Assembly: GCF_003938605.1 (NCBI RefSeq) | Contig: NZ_RHWX01000001.1 | Coordinates: 124,001-188,000, forward strand | Source: Brevundimonas sp. 357 | GTDB taxonomy: Bacteria > Pseudomonadota > Alphaproteobacteria > Caulobacterales > Caulobacteraceae | Direction of reading: 5' to 3' | Length of the DNA stretch: 64,000 nt | Shown: positions 38,674 to 47,516 of the stretch, in pieces | Numbering within the stretch: position 1 is the stretch's first letter | Layout of the letters: each line of letters starts with the position of its first letter | The notes under the pieces: generated by a model | The model's database searches: none | What the model saw: the letters and a program-made list of their open reading frames with translations, nothing else | What the model was told of the DNA's origin: nothing | Made by a program: the position numbers and the translations under genes

Positions 38674-39062
38674 TGGGCCGTCCCAGGCTGAGAAAGGGCC
38701 CCGACCATATTGTCGAGGAAGGCCGCCGAGCCGGTGAAGCCGACGCCGAGGAAGTTGCAATTGATGAACTGGCAGTTTCGGAACGGAATCGGGCCGGTGA
38801 CACGCTGCGGTCCTTGCGGGCTCAGCATCAGGTTGCGCGGGTCGCCCTGGGCGTCGCCCATGTCGCAGCCGTCAAAGTTGCAGCCTTCCAGCGGCAGCAG
38901 GACCGCCGGTCCCTCCATCAGGCAATTTTCAAAACGGCGGCCTTCGATAGCCGACAGCCCTGCGCGAGCGGCTTCCATGAACAACTGCGGCAGCCACACA
39001 TTTTTGCGGACATAGTTCGGGCCAGGGCCAAGCGCCTCAAGTGTGATGGTGGTGTCAGTCAT
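38670..39062 (-). CDS. Uncharacterised small protein between pheS and pheT, copy 2
   Basis: A 130-residue cytosolic protein with no known domain by eye. It is a diverged paralogue of the gene just upstream; both share VWLP, an FxxCLxEGPAV segment, FDGCxMGxAQ and a C-terminal NCxFxxCxFxxVGFTG. The Cys- and Phe-spaced strands look like a single sheet of a pentapeptide-like beta solenoid. Its TGA overlaps the pheT ATG, which makes it an integral part of the pheST operon. No function is known. Confidence 0.72.
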   Translation of the reverse strand: MTDTTITLEALGPGPNYVRKNVWLPQLFMEAARAGLSAIEGRRFENCLMEGPAVLLPLEGCNFDGCDMGDAQGDPRNLMLSPQGPQRVTGPIPFRNCQFINCNFLGVGFTGSAAFLDNMVGALSQPGTAQ

Positions 39063-39119
39063 ATCGATCTTTCACAAAACAGAAGGGACGAGCATCGCCG
39101 CATCGCGCGGTCGCGCGCA

Positions 39120-39542
39120 CTATCCCTTCGCCTGAGCCTCCGCCTCAGCGCGCGCACTGAGCAGGCCCTGCTCCAGTTCGTCCAACGCCTCCTTGGCGCC
39201 GGTGAAGCCTACCTGGACAAAACGGCAGCGTACGAAACGGCAATTGGACATGCCGATCACGCCAGCGATCATGTCGCCGCGCGGGTCCAGCAGCAGGGTG
39301 CGCGGATTCTGGGCCACGCCCATGTTGCAGCCGTCAAACGTCGTGCCGTTCATGATGGCCATGACCGCCGGACCTTCGATCAGGCATTCAGTGAAGGTCT
39401 TGCCGTCAATGAAGACCTGTCCGCCGTTCATGTGGTGCACGGCCAGGGATGGCAGCCAGACGGCTTCCTTCTCAAAAGACGTGCGGGCGATAAGTTCGCG
39501 ACCCAGCTTCTCTTCGGGCGACATCGCGGTCTGATCGATCAT
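39120..39542 (-). CDS. Uncharacterised small protein between pheS and pheT, copy 1
   Basis: A 140-residue paralogue of the next gene. The shared core is VWLP, TFTECLIEGPAV, TTFDGCNMGVAQ and SNCRFVRCRFVQVGFTG. It differs by an N-terminal extension (MIDQTAMSPEEKLGR) and an Ala/Glu-rich, probably helical tail. It begins 13 nt after the pheS stop, so it is cotranscribed with it. I do not recognise it; the sequence pattern suggests a small beta-rich, cysteine-containing protein. Confidence 0.72.
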   Translation of the reverse strand: MIDQTAMSPEEKLGRELIARTSFEKEAVWLPSLAVHHMNGGQVFIDGKTFTECLIEGPAVMAIMNGTTFDGCNMGVAQNPRTLLLDPRGDMIAGVIGMSNCRFVRCRFVQVGFTGAKEALDELEQGLLSARAEAEAQAKG

Positions 39543-39555
39543 CGGTATTTCCAGT

Positions 39556-40632
39556 TCAGCTGAGGCCTGAGGCCGGGTTCGGCGCGGCGAAGGCGGAGAA
39601 GCCGTAGTGCGCCAGCCAGCGCGTATCGGCCTCGAACATGGGGCGCAGGTCAGGCACGCCGTATTTCAGCATGGCCAGGCGGTCGACGCCCATGCCGAAG
39701 GCGAAGCCCTGGTACTCGTCCGGATCGATGCCCGCGTTGCGCAGGACGTTCGGATGCACCATCCCGCAGCCTAGGATCTCCAGCCAGTCCTCGCCCTCAT
39801 TCAGGGTCAGCTTGCCGCCGGAGCGATCGCAGCGAATGTCCATCTCCGCCGAGGGTTCGGTGAAGGGGAAGTGGTGCGGGCGGAAGCGGGCGTGGACATC
39901 GTCCAGCTCGAAGAAGCGGGCGATGAAGGTCTCCAGCGTCGTCTTCAGATGGCCCATGTGGATGTCGCGGTCGATCACCAGGCCTTCGATCTGGTGGAAC
40001 ATCGGCGTGTGGGTCGCGTCGGAATCCTTACGGAAGGTGCGGCCCGGCGCGATGATTCGGATCGGCGGCTTCTGCGACATCATGGTGCGCACCTGCACCG
40101 GGCTGGTGTGGGTGCGCAGCACCTTGCGTTCGCCCGTTTCCGGATCGGGCTTCAGGAAGAAGGTGTCGTGCATCTCCCGCGCCGGATGCTTGGGCGGGAA
40201 GTTCAGGGCCGTGAAGTTGTGGAAGTCGTCCTCGATGTCCGGCCCCTCGGCGACCGAAAAGCCCATGTCGGCGAAGACGGCGACCATCTCGTCCATGACC
40301 TGCATGGTCGGGTGCACCCCGCCCTTGCGGCGCGGGCGGCTGGGCAGGGTCAGATCGACGCGCTCGGCCAGCAGGCGGGCGTCCAGTTCGGCGGCTTCCA
40401 GCTCGGCCTTGCGGGCGGACAGGGCCGACGACACCCGGTCGCGCAGGCCGTTGAGGACGGGGCCGCGCTCGCGGCGCTCATCGGGGCTCAGCGCCCCCAT
40501 GCCTTTCAGCAGGCCCGAGATCGAGCCGGACTTGCCGAGGGCGGCGACGCGGATGTCCTCCAGACCCGCCACGCTCTCGGCCGAGCCGATGGCGTTGATG
40601 AGGTCCAGTTCCAGTTGAGCGAGATCGGTCAT
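39556..40632 (-). CDS. pheS: Phenylalanyl-tRNA synthetase alpha subunit
   Basis: A 358-residue catalytic subunit of class II PheRS. The N-terminal coiled-coil ends near [13 protein letters not shown], motif 2 is in [20 protein letters not shown], and motif 3 is [32 protein letters not shown] is also diagnostic. Length is normal. A bidirectional-looking terminator separates it from rplT upstream, so it probably has its own promoter. Confidence 0.97.
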   Translation of the reverse strand: MTDLAQLELDLINAIGSAESVAGLEDIRVAALGKSGSISGLLKGMGALSPDERRERGPVLNGLRDRVSSALSARKAELEAAELDARLLAERVDLTLPSRPRRKGGVHPTMQVMDEMVAVFADMGFSVAEGPDIEDDFHNFTALNFPPKHPAREMHDTFFLKPDPETGERKVLRTHTSPVQVRTMMSQKPPIRIIAPGRTFRKDSDATHTPMFHQIEGLVIDRDIHMGHLKTTLETFIARFFELDDVHARFRPHHFPFTEPSAEMDIRCDRSGGKLTLNEGEDWLEILGCGMVHPNVLRNAGIDPDEYQGFAFGMGVDRLAMLKYGVPDLRPMFEADTRWLAHYGFSAFAAPNPASGLS

Positions 40633-40662
40633 GCAGGTCGTCTAGCCGCTAGGATCGAAAGC

Positions 40663-40697
40663 AAAAAGCCCCCCGGCGCGAACCGGAGGGCTTTTGC
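40663..40697 (-). terminator. Terminator between rplT and pheS
   Basis: On the minus strand, AAAAGCCCTCCGG pairs with CCGGGGGGCTTTT (one mismatch) around a short loop and is followed by a T-run. The opposite strand also has a T-run. It ends the rpmI-rplT transcript and could also be used from the other side. Confidence 0.85.
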
Positions 40698-40720
40698 TTC
40701 ATCCCGTGAGGGAGGAAAAC

Positions 40721-41074
40721 TTAAGCGAGGGCCGCGCGAACCTTGTCGGCGATGCCCTTGAAGCTGGCTTCGTCGGCGGCGATCGTCGACAGAACCTTGC
40801 GGTCCAGCTCGATGCCGGCCTTGGCCAGGCCGTGCATGAACTGCGAATAGGTGAAGCCTTCCAGGCGAGCGGCGGCGTTGATGCGCTGGATCCACAGGGC
40901 GCGGAACGAGCGCTTCTTGTTGCGACGGTCGCGGTAGGCGTATTGACCGGCGCGATCCACCGCAGCCTTGGCGGTGCGGATGGTGTTCTTGCGGCGGCCG
41001 TAGAAGCCCTTGGCCTGCTTCAGGACTTTCTTGTGCTTGGCGTGGGACGTAACGCCCCGGGTGACGCGAGCCAT
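40721..41074 (-). CDS. rplT: 50S ribosomal protein L20
   Basis: A 117-residue ribosomal protein, with the L20 N-terminus [20 protein letters not shown] and the conserved [19 protein letters not shown]. It binds 23S rRNA early in 50S assembly and represses its own operon in other bacteria. It lies after rpmI on the minus strand. Confidence 0.98.
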   Translation of the reverse strand: MARVTRGVTSHAKHKKVLKQAKGFYGRRKNTIRTAKAAVDRAGQYAYRDRRNKKRSFRALWIQRINAAARLEGFTYSQFMHGLAKAGIELDRKVLSTIAADEASFKGIADKVRAALA

Positions 41075-41183
41075 TGTAAATTTCCCTTCGGGAAGTCCCT
41101 ATCGCTCGGCCCGCGGGGCCTTGCTGCTTGAGGGACTTAGTTCAAATTCTATGCGGTTGAGAGATCGTGTCTGCGTGCGCCGA

Positions 41184-41381
41184 TCAGGCGTACGGCATGT
41201 AGGACTTGATCTTCTTGGCGTCGGCGTCGGCCATGACCGAAGTGCCGCGGTTCTGGCGGATGTACTTCGAGTTGTGGCTGATCAGGCGGTGGCGCTTGCC
41301 GGCCACGCCAGCCTTGACCTTGCCCGTCGCGGTGAATTTGAAGCGCTTCTTGGCGCCCGACTTCGTCTTCAGCTTCGGCAT
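41184..41381 (-). CDS. rpmI: 50S ribosomal protein L35
   Basis: A 65-residue basic protein with the L35 signature [20 protein letters not shown]. An earlier in-frame GTG, 6 nt upstream, would give VKMPKL. I use the ATG, because MPK is the conserved N-terminus and GAGAG lies 5 nt upstream. rpmI and rplT are separated from infC by two unrelated genes, which breaks the usual infC-rpmI-rplT cluster. Confidence 0.97.
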   Translation of the reverse strand: MPKLKTKSGAKKRFKFTATGKVKAGVAGKRHRLISHNSKYIRQNRGTSVMADADAKKIKSYMPYA

Positions 41382-41554
41382 TTTCACTCTCTGTCTTTTA
41401 GAGGGCTACCGCTCTTCGAGCTACTTGAGCCCGACCAGCGCCAGCCTGATTTAAGACCGCCCAGGCATGCCTGTTCGCCCGGCGGTCCGGTACGCGAAGG
41501 CGCGGCTTCTACGCCAAACGGCTGCCCGAGGCAAGAAGAGTCCGCTTCGACCGC

Positions 41555-42832
41555 TCAGACAGCGATCGCGCGACGACGCGCGGCGCGCCCGGCGTTGATC
41601 GCCATCATCGCCGCCGGAACCGTCAGCACCGCTCCGACCAGGAAGGGCCAATCCGGCCCCACAGCGGAATAGAGAACCCCCGCGACCATAGGGCCGACGA
41701 TGCGCGCCATCGACCCCGCCGCCATGTTCAGCCCCAGCATGGCCCCCTGCCGATCCGGCGGCGACGAACGGCTGATCAGGGCCGAGATGTTGGGCATGGC
41801 CAGCGACATGCCGCAGGCGCCGATCCCCATGACGATGGGAATGATCCACCCGGCCGACACCGGAATGACGAACAGCCCCAGGTCGATCTGCGTCGCAGGG
41901 AACCAGGCCGGCGGCGCGACCACCTGCAAGATAAGCGACGTCCCGAACAGCAGCATGCCCGCCGCCAGCACCCGCGCCTCGCCGAAGCGCCGCGCCAATC
42001 GACCGGCCAGAAGCCCCTGGTTCACGGCCGAGACCAGGCCCACGATCATGAAGCTGAGCCCCACCTCGCGCGCCGTCCAGGCGTAGCGATGCTCGGCCCA
42101 CAGGCCGAAGGCGGCCTCCATCGCCGAGAAACCCGCCAGATAGATCAGGCTGACCACCAGGACGCGCGACACCACCTCGTCCGTGCGGGCGAACTGAATC
42201 CCCGACAGGAAGGCGGGGCGCGGCGCCGCCGGATCGGCCTTGGCCCGGCTTTCGCGCAGGAAGAACATCACCCCCAGCGCCGCCAGCACCGCCGCGCCGG
42301 AGGCGGCGAAGATCGGCAGCTGATAGCCGACATGGCCCATCTGCGGCTGGGCCAGCAGCCCGCCCATGCCCGGCCCGACGATGAAGCCCAGGCCGAAGGC
42401 GGCGCCGATCAGCCCCATGCGCCCGGCCCGGCGCTCGGGCGGGGTGACGTCGGCGATATAGCCTTGGACCGTCGAGATATTGCCCGCGCCCAGCCCGGTG
42501 AACATCCGCACCAGAATCGCCGCCCAGATGTTGGGCGCGAAGGCCAGCAACAGATAGCCCACGGCGTTGGCCGCCAGGGTGATCAGCAGCACCGGCTTGC
42601 GCCCGATCCGGTCCGACAGCCGTCCCCAGAAGGGCTCGGCGAAGAACTGGCCCAGGGAGTAGGCCGAGAACATCAGCGTGATCTGCCACGGCTCAGCCTG
42701 AAGGCTCTGGGCGAAGAAGGGCAGCAGCGGCACCACCAGGCCGAACCCGACCAGATTGATGAAGACCACGGCGAACAGCACCGCCAGGGTCGGCGCTTGG
42801 GCCTTGGGCTGGGCAGGCGGGAGCACGGTCAT
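41555..42832 (-). CDS. Major facilitator superfamily transporter, DHA1/TetA-like
   Basis: A 425-residue, 12-helix protein. It has the drug:H+ antiporter loop motif GRLSDRIGRKPVLL (between helices 2 and 3) and the family pattern GLVVPLLPFFAQSLQAEPWQ after helix 1. It is related to the TetA/Bcr efflux branch; a tetracycline substrate is not established. It follows the S9 peptidase gene by 55 nt on the same strand, in the gap that splits infC from rpmI. Confidence 0.88.
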   Translation of the reverse strand: MTVLPPAQPKAQAPTLAVLFAVVFINLVGFGLVVPLLPFFAQSLQAEPWQITLMFSAYSLGQFFAEPFWGRLSDRIGRKPVLLITLAANAVGYLLLAFAPNIWAAILVRMFTGLGAGNISTVQGYIADVTPPERRAGRMGLIGAAFGLGFIVGPGMGGLLAQPQMGHVGYQLPIFAASGAAVLAALGVMFFLRESRAKADPAAPRPAFLSGIQFARTDEVVSRVLVVSLIYLAGFSAMEAAFGLWAEHRYAWTAREVGLSFMIVGLVSAVNQGLLAGRLARRFGEARVLAAGMLLFGTSLILQVVAPPAWFPATQIDLGLFVIPVSAGWIIPIVMGIGACGMSLAMPNISALISRSSPPDRQGAMLGLNMAAGSMARIVGPMVAGVLYSAVGPDWPFLVGAVLTVPAAMMAINAGRAARRRAIAV

Positions 42833-42887
42833 GCCTCCGCCTTAGCGCGCCGCACTCGCATCGGAAAGCGTCTCTAGGGCATCGCAA

Positions 42888-44858
42888 TCATTCGACCGGA
42901 TTATGAAGCTCCAGGAAGCGCACCGTCTCGCGCAACATCTGCTGGCGGGTATCCGAGCGGGACATCCAGTGATCCTCGCCCGTCAGCTCGATCAGCTCGA
43001 CCGGCTTGCCGGCGCGGCGCATGGCGTCCGCCATGACGCGACTCTGCTCAATTGGAACGACGGTGTCGTCCTTGCCATGGATCAGCAACAGGGGACTGTC
43101 GACCGCATCCGCCAGCATAGCCGGCGACAGGGCGTCGAGCGCCCGATCGTTCAAGCGCGCCGCCCCCATGAAACGGTTCCAGTAGCGCACGACATGACTG
43201 TTCGCCCGCCCCTGCTGGCGCGCCTCCCAATTGACCATCCGTCGCAGATCGGACACCCCGCTGACGGCCACGCCGCAACGATAGACATCCTTGTCGAGCG
43301 TTAGTCCGGCCATGGCTGCGTAACCGCCGTAGCTGGCGCCGACGATGCAGACGCGAGCAGGATCGATGACGCCTTCGGAGGTCAGCCAGCGCACGCCGTC
43401 GGACAGGTCCGTCTGCATTTTGCGGCCCCACTCGCCATAGCCCGCCTCCAGGAAGGCGCGACCATATCCGGTCGAGCCGCGGAAATTGGCCTGCAGCACC
43501 GCATAGCCGCGCGAGGCCATGGCCTGGGCCCAATAGTCAAAACCAGCGACATCCCGCGCCGCCGGCCCGCCATGCGCCAGAACGATCAAAGGCAGGCCCT
43601 GCGGCGTCTCCACGCCAGGCGGCAAGGTGAGGTAGCCCTGAATCTCCAGTCCGTCCGCCGCCGCATAGCGGATCGGACGAACAGCCCCGACGTGCTCGGC
43701 CAGAATGGCCGGATAAGCCTCGCCCACCACATCGGCGACGCCCCGTTCAAAGTCCACGAGCCGATAGAGACCGGATTCGCCGCCATCGATGAAGACCAGA
43801 ACTGACGTCAGATCATCGCTCCAGGAGACGAGACGCGGCGCCTTGCCGGGAAAGGCGCGCTCGATGGCGCGCCACCGCCTCGCCGCTCCAGGCTCGCTGA
43901 ACTCATATCGAACGCCCTCCTCCTCTACGCGGCCGCCGCCGATCAGCAAACGGCTCCGTGGGTGGTGGAGGAGGAAGTCAGGACGACGTTCGAACGGCAG
44001 CGGCGCCCATTCCCCCGTGTCCACATTGACCTCGAACAGCACATTCCCCGTTTCGGGATCAGCACTTTCAGAACTCAATTCCGGCCGATCCGCGCCAACG
44101 ATGATCGAGCGCGCGCTGCGCCCCATGCCGTGCAGCGACGGCGTATCGACAAGCGCGTCTACCGTCCAAGCCTCGCGAAAGCGCCGGCCCTCAGGCAGGC
44201 GCAACGACCAACGTCCGCTGCGCTCGACATAGCGGGCCATAGCGATCACCTCGCCCTCGCCATCCATCACATAGTCGTCCGTATTCCGGTCCATGGAGAC
44301 GATCGTGCGCCCCCGCCCGGTGTTCAGGTCGATTCTGTGCAGGTCGATCTGGCCGTTGGCGACGTTGACGCCGCGAGCGAACAGGGCGTCGCCTTGCGCC
44401 GTCCGACGAACCGCGGCTGCGCCATAAAGCGTAGCGAGTACGTCAGGCGTCCGCTTCAGCACCTGGACAAGCGCCTTCGTCTCCAGGTCCAGGATCATGC
44501 CGAAGAACAGCTCTGAACGAGGCACGCCCAACTGAGGAATGGCTTGCGTCTCAGAGGAGACGATCAGCACCCGCCCCTCACCGATCCAGCGCAGATCACG
44601 CACCTTGGCCTCGCCGATCGGAGCAGCGAGAAGATGCTCGCCCGTCTTGATCCGCGTGACGGCGATGGCGCGCGTTTCGCCTACGACCACGATCCGGGCG
44701 ATCAGTTCGCCGCTCGGCGACAACTCGATGTAGTCGATGGCCGGCGATGCGCCATAAGCCTCAAGAGGCGGCGTCTGCGCCCCGGCGCCGTTCCCCAACG
44801 CTCCGCCCGCCGCCATGACGACAGCCAGAACGATCGCCCTCATTCTCAACCCCAGCAT
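42888..44858 (-). CDS. Secreted S9-family (prolyl oligopeptidase) peptidase
   Basis: About 656 residues with a signal peptide (ending NGAGA near residue 27). The N-terminal region is a beta-propeller-like part; the C-terminal alpha/beta hydrolase shows VLAHGGPAARD, the nucleophile elbow GASYGGYAAM (catalytic Ser), the Asp loop IHGKDDTVVP and the His region GEDHWMSRS. S9 enzymes cut short peptides. Two ATGs (44858 and 44843) are close together; neither has a strong ribosome-binding site, so the start is uncertain. The infC terminator lies just upstream. Confidence 0.85.
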   Translation of the reverse strand: MLGLRMRAIVLAVVMAAGGALGNGAGAQTPPLEAYGASPAIDYIELSPSGELIARIVVVGETRAIAVTRIKTGEHLLAAPIGEAKVRDLRWIGEGRVLIVSSETQAIPQLGVPRSELFFGMILDLETKALVQVLKRTPDVLATLYGAAAVRRTAQGDALFARGVNVANGQIDLHRIDLNTGRGRTIVSMDRNTDDYVMDGEGEVIAMARYVERSGRWSLRLPEGRRFREAWTVDALVDTPSLHGMGRSARSIIVGADRPELSSESADPETGNVLFEVNVDTGEWAPLPFERRPDFLLHHPRSRLLIGGGRVEEEGVRYEFSEPGAARRWRAIERAFPGKAPRLVSWSDDLTSVLVFIDGGESGLYRLVDFERGVADVVGEAYPAILAEHVGAVRPIRYAAADGLEIQGYLTLPPGVETPQGLPLIVLAHGGPAARDVAGFDYWAQAMASRGYAVLQANFRGSTGYGRAFLEAGYGEWGRKMQTDLSDGVRWLTSEGVIDPARVCIVGASYGGYAAMAGLTLDKDVYRCGVAVSGVSDLRRMVNWEARQQGRANSHVVRYWNRFMGAARLNDRALDALSPAMLADAVDSPLLLIHGKDDTVVPIEQSRVMADAMRRAGKPVELIELTGEDHWMSRSDTRQQMLRETVRFLELHNPVE

Positions 44859-44923
44859 CCTGCGCCCCGCCGACTTCCTCAGACAAGCCGGGATCGCATG
44901 GCGCGAATCCGCATGACAAGAAC

Positions 44924-44949
44924 AAAAAACCTCGTTCTTTCGAACGAGG
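44924..44949 (-). terminator. Rho-independent terminator of infC
   Basis: On the minus strand, CCTCGTTC pairs perfectly with GAACGAGG around a GAAA tetraloop and runs into TTTTTT. It lies 27 nt after the infC stop. It indicates that infC ends here and that the downstream genes are not simply read through. Confidence 0.94.
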
Positions 44950-44976
44950 CTCTTTATCATTTGACGATGGTCGCGG

Positions 44977-45510
44977 TCAGCGCGGCGCCAGGATCATGAT
45001 CATCTGGCGGCCTTCCATCTTGGGCGCGAACTCGACCTTGGCCTCTTCCTCGAAATCGGCCTGGACCTTGGTCATCAGCTTCATGCCCAGTTCCGGGTGG
45101 GCCATTTCACGGCCGCGGAAACGGATGGTCACCTTGACCTTGTCGCCGTCCCCGAAGAAGCGATGCATGGCCTTGGCCTTCACGTCGTAATCGTGCGTGT
45201 CGATGTTCGGCCGAAGCTTGATTTCCTTCAGCTCGACGACCTTCTGACGCTTGCGCGCCTCGGCCTTCTTCTTCTGTTCCTGGAAACGATGCTTGCCGTA
45301 GTCCAGAATCTTGCACACCGGCGTTTCGGCATTGGCGACGATCTGAACCAGGTCCAGGCCCGCCTCTTCGGCGGCCTCCAGCGCGGCGGACAGCGGCATG
45401 ACGCCCTGTTTTTCCCCGTTCTGGTCGATGAGCAGAACGCGGGCGGCGCGGATATCCTGGTTGATGGGCGGCCCGTCCTTTACGGGCGGCGCTTGCATGG
45501 GACGGCGAAT
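44977..45510 (-). CDS. infC: Translation initiation factor IF-3, probable AUU start
   Basis: IF-3 keeps the ribosomal subunits apart and checks the start codon. N-terminal residues [21 protein letters not shown], the linker ([20 protein letters not shown]) and the C-terminal [16 protein letters not shown] to [13 protein letters not shown] are canonical. I extend the gene four codons past the ATG at 45498 to ATT at 45510, giving I-R-R-P-M: AAGGAA sits 9 nt before the ATT but 21 nt before the ATG. An AUU start is classic infC autoregulation. Length would then be 177 residues. Confidence 0.9.
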   Translation of the reverse strand: MRRPMQAPPVKDGPPINQDIRAARVLLIDQNGEKQGVMPLSAALEAAEEAGLDLVQIVANAETPVCKILDYGKHRFQEQKKKAEARKRQKVVELKEIKLRPNIDTHDYDVKAKAMHRFFGDGDKVKVTIRFRGREMAHPELGMKLMTKVQADFEEEAKVEFAPKMEGRQMIMILAPR

Positions 45511-45643
45511 GGGCGTCGTTTCCTTATGTGATCAGAAGATAGGCGAAACTGGTTGCGAGGATTCAGCGCGCAAGGCTGCGGCTGCGTTCCAAGCGGCCGG
45601 AATATGGCGACGCAAGGCCGCTATTTCAAGGGATTTCGGGCCT

Positions 45644-46654
45644 TCAGGCCTTTGCGGCCCCTTCAGCGACATAGGCGTCGTACAGGTCCAGCACCGCGTC
45701 GAAGACATGATCGACGCTCAGATCCTCGATCGGGGCGAACTGGCCGCGCGTCTCGTTGGACGCCGCCGTGCGCGTCTTCGGCCCCCACGGCCCATAGAGC
45801 CACCACTCGGTCGGGCCGAACAGCCCCAGCGTCGGCCGCCCCAGCGCCGCCGAGACGTGCATCAGGCCGCTGTCGTTGCCGACGAACAGGGTCGCCCGGT
45901 CGATGGCGGCGGCCGAACACAGGATGTCGCCCTTGCCCACGCAGTCGATGCCGCGCGGTCCCGCCGCCTCCAGCGCCGGGGTCGCGGGCGGCCGGTCGCC
46001 GGGACCGCCGACGGGCATGAAACGCCAGCCGTCGAAGCGCGGCTCGGCCTTCAGCTTCTCGACCAGTTGACCCCAGCGGTCGGCGGGCCAGGACTTGCCC
46101 GGCTGGTGCGCAATGGGGGCGAGCGCGATGATAGGCCCGGCGCCCGGCCCGGCGGCCAGTTGCGGATCGATGACGGCGGCGGCCTCGACACGGGCCCGAA
46201 CGTCGAGGAAGATTTCCGGGTCCAGCGGCGTCGGCGAACCCATCAGGCGCGACACCATCTCGACCTTGCGCAAGCCGGTCTCCCAGCGGCGATTGTAGAC
46301 GATGCGCCGCTTGGCCGGGATCAGATAGGCCAGGGCCGAGCCGCGGATGTCGACGACCATGTCCCACTTGGTGCCAGCTACCTGCTTCCACAGATCGACC
46401 CAGTGTCCGGCGGCCTTCTTCTTGTCGAGGATGATGACGCGCTCGACGTTCGGCGCGGAGCGGAAGAAGGGGGCGGGCGGGCGGCCGCAGGCGACGGTGA
46501 TCTGAACCCCCGGCAGTTGGCGCGCGATCTCGCGGATCACGCCCGAGGAGATGACGCAGTCGCCGATCCGGTTGGAGCTGACGAAGAGGGCTTTGGGTGC
46601 GGACAAGCGGGCGCCTCGCGGCCTGTGAACAATCGTCGTCTCTGCTAAAGCCAT
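45644..46654 (-). CDS. Glycosyltransferase family 9 (heptosyltransferase-like)
   Basis: About 336 residues of GT-B fold. The N-terminus ALFVSSNRIGDCVISSGVIRE and the C-terminal LFVGNDSGLMHVSAALGRPTLGLFGPT are hallmarks of the GT9 family that adds heptose to lipopolysaccharide core. The specific acceptor is unknown. The start at ATG 46654 (MALAETT) fits the conserved domain. It is divergent from a hydrolase gene whose start lies 32 nt away. Confidence 0.88.
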   Translation of the reverse strand: MALAETTIVHRPRGARLSAPKALFVSSNRIGDCVISSGVIREIARQLPGVQITVACGRPPAPFFRSAPNVERVIILDKKKAAGHWVDLWKQVAGTKWDMVVDIRGSALAYLIPAKRRIVYNRRWETGLRKVEMVSRLMGSPTPLDPEIFLDVRARVEAAAVIDPQLAAGPGAGPIIALAPIAHQPGKSWPADRWGQLVEKLKAEPRFDGWRFMPVGGPGDRPPATPALEAAGPRGIDCVGKGDILCSAAAIDRATLFVGNDSGLMHVSAALGRPTLGLFGPTEWWLYGPWGPKTRTAASNETRGQFAPIEDLSVDHVFDAVLDLYDAYVAEGAAKA

Positions 46655-46685
46655 TCCGCGAGGAATGACAGTCCGAGGAGTTTTC

Positions 46686-47426
46686 ATGTTCGACGCCCAG
46701 CCGCTGCAACGCCCCGACGGTGAAACGCTGGCCTATAAGGCGATCAAGGGCGACGGCCCGACCGTCATCTGGATCGGCGGCTTCCGCTCGGACATGGAGG
46801 GGACCAAGGCGCTGGCGCTGGACGCCGCCGCCCGAGAGCGCGGATGGAACTATGTGCGCTACGACCACTTCGCCCACGGCGTGTCGAGCGGCGACTGGAA
46901 ACAGGCCACCATCGGCCGCTGGCGTGAGGACGCCGTCGCCCTGATCGACAGCCTGGACGGGCCGGTGATCCCGGTCGGCTCGTCGATGGGCGGCTGGATC
47001 GCCCTGCTGGCGACACTGGCCCGGCCGGAGCGGGTCAAGGGGGTGGTGCTGGTCAATCCGGCGCAGGACTTCACCGAAAAACTGATGTGGCCCGGTCTGG
47101 CGGATCATGAGCGCCAGGCCATCCTGCGCGAAGGCGAGACGGTCATCACCGAGGAAGGGCTTGGCTCCTACGTCCTGACCCGGCGCATGTTCGAGGAGGC
47201 GCGCGACTGGCTGCTGCTGGACGGCCGGATCAACATCACGGCGCCGGTCCATGTTCTGCAGGGCCGCGCCGACGACGTGGTGCCGTGGCGCCATCAGGTC
47301 GAGCTGGCCGAACGCCTGAGCGGCGGCGACCTGCGGCTCGACCTGATCGAGGGCGGCGACCATCGGCTGTCGAGCCCTGCGGAACTGGAGCGGTTGGTGG
47401 AAGCGGTGGAGTCGATGCGGGGCTGA
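46686..47426 (+). CDS. ABHD10-like alpha/beta hydrolase
   Basis: A 246-residue hydrolase lacking a signal peptide. GGFRSDMEGTKA (oxyanion loop), RYDHFAHGVSSGDW, nucleophile elbow GSSMGGW, and C-terminal Asp/His (ADDVVPW and GGDHRLSSP) resemble the mitochondrial ABHD10 and bacterial palmitoyl-thioesterase-like subfamily. The ribosome-binding site GAGGAG lies just before ATG 46686. It likely acts on small ester or thioester substrates in the cytosol. Confidence 0.85.
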   Translation: MFDAQPLQRPDGETLAYKAIKGDGPTVIWIGGFRSDMEGTKALALDAAARERGWNYVRYDHFAHGVSSGDWKQATIGRWREDAVALIDSLDGPVIPVGSSMGGWIALLATLARPERVKGVVLVNPAQDFTEKLMWPGLADHERQAILREGETVITEEGLGSYVLTRRMFEEARDWLLLDGRINITAPVHVLQGRADDVVPWRHQVELAERLSGGDLRLDLIEGGDHRLSSPAELERLVEAVESMRG

Positions 47427-47452
47427 GCCTGCAACACCCACAACCAACGCTC

Positions 47453-47483
47453 CGTCATCCTCGGGTCAAGCCCGAGGATGACG
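47453..47483. repeat. Palindromic intergenic repeat
   Basis: CGTCATCCTCGGG pairs perfectly with CCCGAGGATGACG (13 bp) around TCAAG. This 'GTCATCCTCGGGTcaagCCCGAGGATGAC' type is a common alphaproteobacterial intergenic palindrome. It lies between the hydrolase gene and the convergent hslU. It has no T-run, but may aid termination. Confidence 0.8.
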
Positions 47484-47516
47484 AAGGGGCGAAGGCTTAC
47501 GTGACGGCGTTCTAGA

